The notes below the pieces were generated by a model that saw only the letters and a program-made list of their open reading frames with translations, ran no database searches and was not told where the DNA came from. This document shows, piece by piece, positions 53,114 through 62,000 of a DNA stretch of 64,000 nucleotides; positions within the stretch are counted from its first letter, which is position 1; every line of letters starts with the position of its first letter. Position numbers and translations under genes: made by a program. Source of the stretch: Streptantibioticus parmotrematis (GTDB lineage Bacteria; Actinomycetota; Actinomycetes; Streptomycetales; Streptomycetaceae); NCBI RefSeq assembly GCF_019890615.1, contig NZ_JAINVZ010000001.1:558001-622000 (forward strand), in the 5' to 3' direction.

Positions 53114-54717
53114 GCGGATGTCTCCTGGGTGATGAGGATTCGGGACTCGGTGGGGGAGCCGGAGGGGAAGGCGGCCGCGCCCAGCGCGCGCCGGTCGACC
53201 TTGCCGCTCACGGTGGTGGGCAGGGCGGCCAGTGGCACGACGCGGTCCGGCAGCATGCGCTTGGGCAGCGCGCCGCGCAGCGCGGCCAGCAGTTCCCGCT
53301 CCCCGGCCGTGGTCTGGGCGTAGACCCAGATCTCGCCGGAGTGGTCGCCGTCCTTGGCGACCGCGGCCGCGGTGACCACCTGGTCCAGTTCCAGCGCGGC
53401 GTTCTCCACGTCCAGCAGGTCGATGCGGTGGCCGCGCCGCTTGACCTGGGAGTCGCGGCGACCGCGCAGGAAGACCCGGCCGTCCGCGGTGATCCGTGCG
53501 ATGTCCCCGGTGGCGTAGGCCCGCCGGGTCACGCCGTCGCGGAACGCAACGGTCACCGTCGGGTCGCTCAACTCGCCGTCGCGAAGGTAGCCCTGGAAGA
53601 CGGTGGGGCCGGCGACGTGGATCTCGCCGTCCCCGTCGGTCGGGCAGCCCTGCTCGTCCAGCACCTCGATGTGGACGCCGCCGATGCCCCGGCCGATGGT
53701 CATCTCCTGGTCGGCACTCCAGTCGGAAGGCACACGGTGGTAGGTGCAGGCGTTGGTCTCGGTCGGACCGTAGAGGTTGTAGAACGGCCGGTCGCCCAGC
53801 AGCCTCAGGCACTCCTGGAGCAGGTCGGGGACGAAGGGCTCGCCGCCGAACGCCGCGACGCGCAAGGAGGCCGGCACCGCGTCGGCGAAACCGCCCTGCC
53901 GCAGCATGTTGTGATAGAGCGAGGGCACCGCCATGAAGGCGGTGATCCGCCGTTCCCCGAGCCAGGTCACCACGTCCCGGGCGAACGACCGCAGCACGTC
54001 CGGCAGAACAACCGTGCACGCGCCCGCCGCCGCGGCGCTGAAGAGGTCGAACGTGGTGAGGTCGAAGGTCAGGGCGGCCTGTGAGCCGATGCGGTCGTCC
54101 GGGGTGAGCGCGAACTCCCGCGCCGCCCACAACGCGTAGTGCGCCACGTTGGCGTGGGAGAGCAGTACGCCCTTGGGCCAGCCGGTGCTGCCGGAGGTGA
54201 ACAGCACGTAGCCGCCGGCGTCGGCTGGGGCGGGCAGCGGTGCCGGACGGTCGGCCTGGGCGACCACCTCGATCCAGTTCAGCCCGTTGGGGAGTTCGCC
54301 CTCCCGGGGTGCCCCCGGGTGCCGGCCCTCGCGCGCGGCGTCGGCCGCGGCCCGGCAGGCGGAGCCGGCGCGATCCGTGGTGAGCAGCACAGAGATCCCG
54401 GCGTTGCGGATCATGCGTGCCGTGCGGGCCGCGGGGTCGGCGACGTCCAGCGGTGCCACCACGGCTCCGGCGCGCAGCGCGGCGTACAGCGCGATGACGG
54501 TGGCCGGGGTCTTCGGGGCGTACACCCCGACGCGCACACCCGGCGTCACACCGTGGGCGGCCAGCTCGGCGGCGAGCACCCGGACCTCGGCCTCCAGCGC
54601 CGACCAGGTCCAGGTACGCCCTTCGCCCTCCAGCGCGGGCCGGTCGGGGTGGCGGACGGCCGCGGCGGCCAGCAGACCGTCGAGCCGGATGTCGCCGGCG
54701 TCGTCGAGATCCGTCAC
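53110..54717 (-). CDS. Stand-alone adenylation domain (amino acid-PCP ligase)
   Basis: A 535-residue AMP-forming ligase: FTSGSTGWPKGV (A3), FDLTTFDLF (A4), NLYGPTETNACTY (A5), YATGDIARI (A7) and Lys of VSGKVDRR (A10). The A5 context NLYGPTETN-CTY is that of free-standing prolyl-AMP ligases (PltF/RedM group). My aligned pocket is DLFMAGLACK; it shares D, L, L, C and K with the proline code DLLYLALVCK but not the middle, so the substrate is uncertain. Asp235 is kept, which argues for an alpha-amino acid rather than beta-alanine. It charges the downstream free PCP. GTG 54717 overlaps the previous stop. Confidence 0.87.
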   Translation of the reverse strand: MTDLDDAGDIRLDGLLAAAAVRHPDRPALEGEGRTWTWSALEAEVRVLAAELAAHGVTPGVRVGVYAPKTPATVIALYAALRAGAVVAPLDVADPAARTARMIRNAGISVLLTTDRAGSACRAAADAAREGRHPGAPREGELPNGLNWIEVVAQADRPAPLPAPADAGGYVLFTSGSTGWPKGVLLSHANVAHYALWAAREFALTPDDRIGSQAALTFDLTTFDLFSAAAAGACTVVLPDVLRSFARDVVTWLGERRITAFMAVPSLYHNMLRQGGFADAVPASLRVAAFGGEPFVPDLLQECLRLLGDRPFYNLYGPTETNACTYHRVPSDWSADQEMTIGRGIGGVHIEVLDEQGCPTDGDGEIHVAGPTVFQGYLRDGELSDPTVTVAFRDGVTRRAYATGDIARITADGRVFLRGRRDSQVKRRGHRIDLLDVENAALELDQVVTAAAVAKDGDHSGEIWVYAQTTAGERELLAALRGALPKRMLPDRVVPLAALPTTVSGKVDRRALGAAAFPSGSPTESRILITQETSA

Positions 54718-55502
54718 AGCGCGCCACCCAGGGCGGCGGCGCGATCGCCGAGGGCTTCCGTGGCGAGGAAGCGCGTGACGGTGTCGATGACCAGGTCGGG
54801 GCAGACCAGGTACGGGTAGTGGTCGCATTCCTCGGGCACCAGGCGCCGCACGGGGCCGTCCACCGCGCGTTCGAGCGCGTCCAGTTGGGCCAGCGATCCG
54901 TACTCGTCGCGGTCGCCCTGGATCATCAGCACCGGCGCGGTCACGTCGAGGTCGTTCTCGATGGACCAGTCGCGGAACTCCTCAGAGAGCCACACCCCGC
55001 TCCAGCCTTCGAAGACCGCCGCCGGGTCGTCGTGGACCAGCGCGAGCCTGCGGGCGAGCGGGCCTGCCGCGTAGGACGCCTTGGCGGCCTCGATGCCGAT
55101 CCTGTTCTCCTCCTCGAAGTACAGGTGTGGTCCCATCACCACGACGGCCTCGACCGGGCGAACGGAGGCGTACAGCAGCGCGGCGGAACCACCGTCGCTG
55201 TGTCCGACCAGTACCGGTTCACGGATGTCCAGCAGATCCAGCAGCTCCGGCAGCTCGCGCCAGCCGTGGTCGTGGACGTAACGGGCGGTGCGGGGCGACG
55301 GCAGTCGTCCGGAACCGCCGTTCCCCAGACGGGAGTAGACCAGTGCGCGTCGCCCGGTGGCGGCGGCCAGCGCGGCGGGGAAGCGGCCCCAGGCGGCGAC
55401 ACAGCCCAGCCCGCCGTGCAGGAAGACCAGCGGCGCGCGGTCCGGGTCGCCGTCGATCAGGACGTGTTCCACAGGGCCATGTCGGGTCTCGACTACCGGC
55501 AC
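54714..55502 (-). CDS. Alpha/beta hydrolase, first gene of the modification operon
   Basis: A 262-residue alpha/beta hydrolase: oxyanion region FLHGGLGCVAAWG, nucleophile elbow Gly-His-Ser102-Asp-Gly (LVGHSDGGS), acid in IQGDRDEYG and His in EECDHYPYL. There is no signal peptide. Start GTG 55502 has AAGGA 6 bases upstream. As first gene of an operon with a free carrier protein it may release the finished amino acid from the PCP (a type II thioesterase-like task), or remove a protecting group. Substrate unknown. Confidence 0.82.
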   Translation of the reverse strand: MPVVETRHGPVEHVLIDGDPDRAPLVFLHGGLGCVAAWGRFPAALAAATGRRALVYSRLGNGGSGRLPSPRTARYVHDHGWRELPELLDLLDIREPVLVGHSDGGSAALLYASVRPVEAVVVMGPHLYFEEENRIGIEAAKASYAAGPLARRLALVHDDPAAVFEGWSGVWLSEEFRDWSIENDLDVTAPVLMIQGDRDEYGSLAQLDALERAVDGPVRRLVPEECDHYPYLVCPDLVIDTVTRFLATEALGDRAAALGGAL

Positions 55503-56193
55503 ATCAATTCCTTAGGTGTGTCATGGGGGGTGGGTACGGAAAAAGGCGAACGAGCATGCGGACAGGGACCGCACGTGTTTCCCGACCGGACGTCCTGCTT
55601 TTTGTGCGGGAAGTGACGGCCGGGGAAATCAGGCAGCCTTGAGGCTTCGTGAGTGCACTGGATATGCGTGCGAATGGAAAATCACTCTGCCGCGCGACGG
55701 GACGCCGGTGGCGGGCAGGGAAGGATGGCCGGCCGCCGGGCGGACCGCGGGCCTGCTGAGCCGTCGGGCCACGCCCGGCGGGCGACACCGGTCACAGCGA
55801 ACGGTATCGGGCAGGGCTGCCGTACGGGATTGTCGTCGGGCGCGGCGAAGCGCAGCCCGGCGCCGTCGTGGCACCTTTGACCAGCAGCTTCACGGCGTTG
55901 GTGAAGGGTCTCTCAGCGAGCCCGGTAGCGGGCCCTGGCCGTCGACCGCGGGCCCCGCTTCACCCGCGTGATCGTGTCCGGTCCCGGTCGTGTGCGGCCG
56001 GAAACCCTGCGAGAGGAAAACGTCATCACTAACCCCCGTTGTGATCCTGGTCTGCCGTGGCCCGGTGGTCCTGGGGTAATCGCTGAATGCGTCACCTCTT
56101 GGCGGACCGGCCCGTCCGGCATCGCTGCCCACACTAAGCAGGCCGGGACCGGATAGGGAAATAGCGATGGCGCATCACCTATGCTCTGGACGC
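55503..56193. promoter_or_regulatory. Divergent control region of the second cluster
   Basis: 691 bases without a supported gene, lower in G+C near 55540-55690. It must hold the promoters of the leftward modification operon and of the LysR gene. At its right end, TATGCT (56180-56185) is a good -10 box only 8 bases before ATG 56194, so a leaderless LysR transcript is possible; ATAGG/CCTAT and GATG/CATC pairs around 56154-56184 could be the autoregulatory LysR site. Several open frames here have no protein character. Confidence 0.5.
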
Positions 56194-57063
56194 ATGGATG
56201 TGGACCTACGTCATTTACGCGGATTCCTCGCCGTGGCCGAGGAGGGCGGTTTCACCGCCGCGGGCCGGCGGTTGCACGTGGCTCAGCCGACGCTGACCCG
56301 CAACATCCGCGCGCTGGAGGAGACGCTGGGGGTGCGGTTGTTCGACCGTACGACCCGCAGGACCGAACTGACCGCCAAGGGAGCCGAGTTGCACCGCGCC
56401 CTCGTCCCGCTGCTGCGCCAGTTGGACGCCGTGCTGGACGAGATGTGCGAGGGCGAGCGGCTGCGACTGGGGTTCAGCTGGGGCCTGCCCGACGGGCTGG
56501 CGCGGCTGGCCGCGCGCTTCGATGGCGAGACCGGTGTGAGTGTGGAGTTCGTGCGGTGCGACAGCCCTGCCGCCCGACTGGAGACCGGCGACGTCGACCT
56601 GGCGCTGCTGCGGGGAACCCGGTTGCCCCGGGGCCTGCGCAGCGCGTTCCTCTACGACGACAGCCGGGTGGCGGCGGTGCCCGCCTTCTGGCCGCTGGCT
56701 GCCAGACGTGAACTGAGCTGGGCCGAACTCGCCGACTGGCCGCTGGTGGTGAACACCAGGAGCGGGGTGACCACGCCGGACATGTGGCCACCGGGTGAGC
56801 GGCCGGTCGTCGGAGCCGAGTGCGGCAACTACGACGAGTGGCTGGAGAAGGTGGCGCTGGGGCTCGGCGTGGGAACCGCGCCGGCGGCGACGGCGCGCCG
56901 CTACAGCCATCCCGAGGTGCGCTTCGTGCCGTTGTCCGACGGCCCGGCGGTCAGCACTCACCTCGCGTACCCCTCGCACGGCGCCCATCCGCGGGCGGCC
57001 CTGCTCGCGAACGTGGCGGCGCGGGAGGGCGTCGCGTTGCGGGACGGGTCCGAGCGGGGCTGA
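56194..57063 (+). CDS. LysR-type regulator with a TTA codon
   Basis: A 289-residue LysR-family regulator. The winged helix-turn-helix is at residues 5-60 (FLAVAEEGGFTAAGRRLHVAQPTLTRNIRALEETLG); the C-terminal co-inducer domain is slightly short. Codon 8 is TTA (56215-56217), so its synthesis should require the bldA leucyl-tRNA, the usual Streptomyces device to link antibiotic clusters to development. ATG 56194 gives the standard family N-terminus (MDVDLRHLRGF); an in-frame ATG at 56167 would add nine residues. It stands between the two arms of the second cluster and is its likely pathway regulator. Confidence 0.9.
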   Translation: MDVDLRHLRGFLAVAEEGGFTAAGRRLHVAQPTLTRNIRALEETLGVRLFDRTTRRTELTAKGAELHRALVPLLRQLDAVLDEMCEGERLRLGFSWGLPDGLARLAARFDGETGVSVEFVRCDSPAARLETGDVDLALLRGTRLPRGLRSAFLYDDSRVAAVPAFWPLAARRELSWAELADWPLVVNTRSGVTTPDMWPPGERPVVGAECGNYDEWLEKVALGLGVGTAPAATARRYSHPEVRFVPLSDGPAVSTHLAYPSHGAHPRAALLANVAAREGVALRDGSERG

Positions 57064-57217
57064 GGCCCGCGAGGTCACCGTGCGCCGTCCGCGGCCGTTT
57101 CCGGCGACCCGCCGACCGTTGCCGGAGCGGGCCGCGGGCACCCGCGCATCGGAAGGAATTCACCCGCCCGGCCGATTTACCTGTCCAGCCCCCCGGTTTT
57201 CCCGCCCTCGAACAACC

Positions 57218-57247
57218 TTGACGGGCTGCTCAGGGGTCAACTACTGT
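57218..57247 (+). promoter_or_regulatory. Sigma-70-type promoter candidate for the exporter
   Basis: TTGACG (57218-57223), 18 bases, TACTGT (57242-57247). It points right, 155 bases after the LysR stop, and would give a leader of about 240 bases before the MFS start. Confidence 0.5.
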
Positions 57248-57300
57248 CCCGCTCGGCCCCAGGCGAACAGCCCAGGGGCCGGGCGGCAATACCGAGGAGA

Positions 57301-57419
57301 ACGGGCGTCCACCTACTCGCCCGTAACCAAGCGGCCGCTTTTTTCTGGGCTACCAGCCGACGGGGGTCGCAAGTGCCAATTCATGACGTGCCCGTACGGC
57401 ACGCCTTTTGTGGCGTGCC
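57301..57419 (+). promoter_or_regulatory. Structured leader with alternative hairpins
   Basis: Three inverted repeats in the predicted MFS leader. ACGGGCG (57301-57307)/CGCCCGT (57318-57324) lies just before the palindrome AAGCGGCCGCTT and a run of six T (57339-57344). CGTGCC (57388-57393)/GGCACG (57398-57403) competes with GGCACGCC (57398-57405)/GGCGTGCC (57412-57419) for the same middle arm. This mutually exclusive layout is what an attenuator would show. Confidence 0.4.
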
Positions 57420-57497
57420 CGGGCGGACGCGATGGCGATCCGTCCACGGGACGCTCCACTGCGAACCCGGCCGTGCGTCCAGTCACCCGGTTCCGCC

Positions 57498-58736
57498 GTG
57501 CTGAGCCGATTCCTTCCCGCCCCCGGGCCCTCGCGCACCATCACAGGGATAACCCTGGTGCACACGATGGGACAGGGCCTGTGGATGGCGATCAGCGCCA
57601 TTTACGCGACTCGTGTCATCGGGCTGTCCCCGACCGGATTCGGTCTGGGCGTGGCTGCCGCGGCGGCCGTCTCCCTCGCGATGAGCACGCCGACCGGCCA
57701 TCTGGCCGACCGCGTCGGTCCGCGGTCCGTCCAGGTGTGGTCGTTCGTGGCACTCGGTCCGCTCACCGCCGCCCTGTTGCTCGTCCACGGCTTCACCGGA
57801 TACGTGGTCGTGATGGCGGTCCAGGCGGTCGCGTACAGCGCCAGCCGCAGCGCGCGGATGGCGATGATCGCCGGTGTCGTGCCGCCCGCGGAACGGGTAC
57901 GCACCCGTGCCTACCTGCGGGCCACCACCAACGTCAGCGTCGCGCTCGGCGCCGCGGTGGCCGGCGGGCTGCTGGTCGTCGGCACCGACTACGCCTACCG
58001 CTGGGCGGTCGCCTTCAACGCCGCCACGTACACGACCGCGGGCCTGCTCACCGTCATGCTGCCGACCGTGCCGCCCCAGGCGGCCAGGCCCGGCGCACGA
58101 CTGGAGGTGCTGCGCGACCGGCCCTTCCTGAGCCTGGTTGTGGTGGACGGTGTGCTGTCCATGCACAACCAACTCCTCGACGTGGTCCTGCCGCTGTGGG
58201 TGATCGACCGCACCAGTGCCCCGCGCTGGATGGCCGCCGTCGTGCTCCTGCTGAACACGGTCGCCGTGGTGCTGCTCCAGGTCCGGATCTCGCGCGGCAC
58301 CGACGAGCCGCGCAGTGCCGCCCGAGCGGTCCGGCATGGTGGTCTGTTCCTCGCACTGGCCTGCGTGATCTTCGGATTCAGCCGGGGCGTGCCCGCCCTG
58401 GAGGCGTCCGTGCTGCTCGCGCTCGGGGCGGTGGCCCACGTCATGGGGGAGATCCGCCAGGCGGCGGGCAGTTGGGGTGTGTCGTTCGGGCTGGCCCCCG
58501 ACCACGCCCAGGGCCAGTACCAGGGGACCTACCAGATGGGCGCCGACCTGGGAAAGCTCGTCGCTCCCGCTGTCCTGACCTGGCTCGCCATCGAGCACGG
58601 CAGGCCGGGGTGGTGGGTCATGGCGATCGTCTTCGCCGCCTCCGGCGCGGCCTTTCCGCCGCTGGTGGCGTGGGCGCGACGCCGTGGTCCGGCACTGCCG
58701 GATCCGGTGGAGCCGGCGGCCGAAGCGGTGCGGTGA
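57498..58736 (+). CDS. MFS transporter, likely exporter of the second cluster
   Basis: A major facilitator protein of about 412 residues from GTG 57498 (LSRFLPAPGPSRTITGITLVHTMGQGLWM); the frame stays open to TTG 57408 (442 residues) and also has ATG 57432, and none of the three has a clear ribosome site, so the start is uncertain. About 12 hydrophobic helices are visible; loop 2-3 is GHLADRVGPRSVQVW, the classic MFS signature position. Its place between the LysR gene and the synthetase suggests export of, or resistance to, the product. The preceding 430 bases hold a promoter and a structured leader. Confidence 0.82.
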   Translation: MLSRFLPAPGPSRTITGITLVHTMGQGLWMAISAIYATRVIGLSPTGFGLGVAAAAAVSLAMSTPTGHLADRVGPRSVQVWSFVALGPLTAALLLVHGFTGYVVVMAVQAVAYSASRSARMAMIAGVVPPAERVRTRAYLRATTNVSVALGAAVAGGLLVVGTDYAYRWAVAFNAATYTTAGLLTVMLPTVPPQAARPGARLEVLRDRPFLSLVVVDGVLSMHNQLLDVVLPLWVIDRTSAPRWMAAVVLLLNTVAVVLLQVRISRGTDEPRSAARAVRHGGLFLALACVIFGFSRGVPALEASVLLALGAVAHVMGEIRQAAGSWGVSFGLAPDHAQGQYQGTYQMGADLGKLVAPAVLTWLAIEHGRPGWWVMAIVFAASGAAFPPLVAWARRRGPALPDPVEPAAEAVR

Positions 58737-59057
58737 CAGCCGGGCAGGCGCTCGCACGCATCCGCCTCGCAGGCCCCGTATTTCCTGGCCCCGATCCGAA
58801 TCCGAAATGCCGGTGAACATCTGAACGCCGCCGTGTCGGTGCCGGGTGGCTTTTTGAGGAAATCCATCCATGCCGTCTCCTGTACGGCATGCCGCTGAAA
58901 GAGAATGCGATACGGCGGGCAAAGTCGTGCGTTCCCGCCCGAGTTCCTCGTGCTCTTTGTGATGCGTCGGAATAATTTCTTTCGCCGGTAGGCGAGATGC
59001 TGTATCAATTGATTGCGGTCCCGTTGCGAACGGGGCAATGACGATTACGGGAGAATG
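58737..59057. promoter_or_regulatory. Upstream region of the terminal-Cys synthetase gene
   Basis: 321 bases, notably A/T-rich from 58840 on, without a gene. Contains CATGCCGT (58869-58876)/ACGGCATG (58884-58891), an 8-base hairpin that may end the MFS transcript; the palindrome TCAATTGA (59005-59012); and CCCGTT (59020-59025)/AACGGG (59029-59034) right in front of the ribosome site GGGAG (59049-59053). A separate promoter for the synthetase and ligase is likely here. Confidence 0.5.
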
Positions 59058-62000
59058 ATGACCGTGGACGAGATGTCCGTCGGCCCCGGCCAGGCAACCG
59101 AGGAAATCCAGAAATCCGTTCCCGCTCTTCAGTTCCCGGTCACCGGTTCCCGTCCTGAGCGCGGTGCCCTCGAATTCGGTGTCGTCAGCTGGACCGGCCA
59201 GGAGGTGCGGCAGCTCAGCGCGTTCGTCGCCGAGAGGGGGCTGTCGGCAGTCGACCTGTTCCGGGCGGCCTTCGCCGTACTGCTCCACCGCTACAGCGGG
59301 CAGGACGACCTGACGCTGCTGCACGTGGACGCCGACGACGCGGGCGTCCGGCGCGCGACCCCGGTGCGCTCCCGCACAGCCGATCACACGCCCTTCTCGG
59401 CGCTGACCGCGGCCCTGGCGTCACGCTGTCGCACCGCCGGGACCGAGGAACCGGTCCGCCCGCTCGCCGACGTCCTCGGAGACGGCCTTCACGCCGGCTT
59501 CCTGCGGGGCACCCTCCGCCAGGGCGGGCCCGTCGCCGAGGACCACCCGGCGTGCGCCGACCTGCACCTGCTGCTGGCCGTGGAAGACAGCGCCGGGGGA
59601 CCGACGTTCACGCTGCGCTACGACCGTGCGGTGTTCACCTCCGCGTTCATCTCGCGGCTCGCCGCCAACTACCGCACCCTGCTCCTCGACGCCTGTGCCC
59701 GGCCCGCCGCCGACGTGCGCGACCTCGACATCCTCTCGCCCCAGGAACGCGGCCTGCTGGTCGCCGGGATCGGGGCGCGCGCCCTGGAGTACGACCGGGA
59801 GGCCTGCGTACACCGACTCGTGGAGGCCCAGGCAGACCGCACACCGCACGCCCCCGCCGTCGAGTACGCCGGCCGCACACTCAGCTACGCCGAACTCGAC
59901 GCCACCGCCAACCGGCTCGCCCGGGCGCTGCGGCGTCTCGGAGCCGTCCACGGCGGGCGGATCGGGGTCTCCGTCGGCCGCACCGAGCGCATCGTGTGCC
60001 TGCTGCTGGCGATCCACAAGGCAGGCTGCGCCTACGTACCCCTCGACCCCGCGTACCCGGCCGACCGCCTCGGTGCCATCGCCGCCAGCGCCGCAATGAC
60101 CCTGGTGGTCCACGACGCCGGGGCCACCCCGCAGTGGCTGAGCCGCACCGGACTGCCCGGTGTACCCCTCGATGCGCTCTGGGACGCGGCGCGGGAGGAG
60201 GAGGCTGCCCGTACGGAACCGGTCGACGCCGGCACAGCCACCCACCTGATCTACACCTCGGGGTCCACAGGCGCCCCCAAGGGTGTGGTCATCACCCACC
60301 GCAACGTCACCGCACTGCTCGCGTGGGCCCACGACACCTACACCCGCGAGGAGTTGTCCCGGGTGCTGTTCGGCACCTCCCTCAACTTCGACCTGTCCGT
60401 CTTCGAACTGTGGGCCCCGCTGACCGTAGGCGGCACGGTGGTGGTCGCGGAGAACGTCCTCACGCTCACCGAGGACGCGTCCCTCGCGCCGACGCTGGTC
60501 AACACCGTCCCGAGCGCCCTGTCCGTCCTGCTGCGGCGCGCGGCGGTCCCCGACAGCGTGAGCGTCGTCAACGTGGCGGGCGAACCGCTGCCCGGGGAAC
60601 TCGTCGACGGCGTGCTGTCCGGCACCCGGGCGGGGCGCGTGTTCAACCTGTACGGACCCTCGGAGGACACCACCTACTCCACCGGGCGCTGCTTCACCGT
60701 GCCCTGTGATGACCGGCCGACCATCGGCACACCGCTGCCCAACACCCGCGTCCACCTGCTCGACGAGGCCGGACGCCTGGTGCCGTACGGCGTGCCCGGT
60801 GAGATCCACCTGTCCGGCGACGGCGTTGCCGTCGGCTACAGCGGTGACCCCGAGCGCACGGCCGCCGTGTTCGTCGAGCCGCCGTCCGAACTCGCCGGTA
60901 CCGGACGGCTCTACCGCACGGGCGACCTCGCACGCTGGACTCAGGACGGGGAACTCGACTTCCTGGGGCGCCGCGACAACCAGGTCAAGGTGCGCGGCTA
61001 CCGCATCGAACTCGGTGAGATCGAGGCGGCCGCGCGGCGCCTCGCGGGGGTGGAGGACGTGGCCGCCGTGACCGTCCGCGCGGGCGGAGAACAGCGCATC
61101 GTGGCCTACCTCGCCGACGCGCACGCAGGCCTGACCCCCGAGCGGGTCTCCGCGCACCTGGAGACCCAACTGCCGCACTACATGCGGCCCTCACGCGTGA
61201 TCGTCGAGCCCCGACTGCCCCGGCTCCCCAACGGCAAGACCGACCGCAAGGCCCTGGGCTCCCGCTCCATCGACTGGGGCGAGGCAGGCGCCGGGGAGCT
61301 GACGGATCCGCTCCATGCGCGTGTCGGCGCGGTGTGGGCCGAACTGCTCGGCGTCGCCGCCCCCGGACCCGGGCTCGACTTCTTCTCGGTCGGCGGCCAC
61401 TCCCTGCTCGCCAACCTGCTCGCGGCGCGGCTGACGGATCTGGCCGGGCACCCGGTGCGGGTGGCGGAGGTCTACGCCAACCGCACCATCGCCGAGCAGG
61501 CACGACTGCTGACGGGCACCCGGTCGGGCCCGGGCGGGACGGGCCCGACCGTGATCGGCACCGTCCTGCGCGAGTCCGCCGCCGGTCACGGTGTCCCCGG
61601 AGCCGGTGCGGCCTTCTTCGCCGACGGCACCGTCGAGTACGCCTACCAGGGTCACGCCGACCTCGAACGAGACGTCCCGTACACCGCCGCCACCCGGCAG
61701 CGGATGACCTGCGTGACCAAGGTGCTCATCGCCTGTGTCGCCCTGATGCTGGTCGACCGGGGCGTCCTGGAGCTCGACGCGCCCCTGGCGCCCCTGCTGC
61801 CCGAGGGATTCCGGCGCCGGGGCGGCGACACCGCGCAGGTGACGCTACGTCAACTCCTGTCCCACACCAGTGGCATCGACGACTCCTGGGAGGTATGGCA
61901 CGAAATCGACCAGCCGGACCTCACCGGCTACGTGACCGGCTTCCGCGACTACCAGCAGCTGTTCGAACCCGGCACCATCTTCGCTTACTCGGCCTGCGGA

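Noticed and set aside
53110-54717. Stand-alone A domain as a beta-alanine ligase fed by PanD
   Set aside because: The pocket keeps Asp235, which binds an alpha-amino group; known beta-alanine pockets lack it. The two genes may serve different units.
58737-58891. Possible small gene between MFS and synthetase
   Set aside because: No start with a ribosome site in any frame; region is A/T-rich with a hairpin, so regulatory sequence is more likely.
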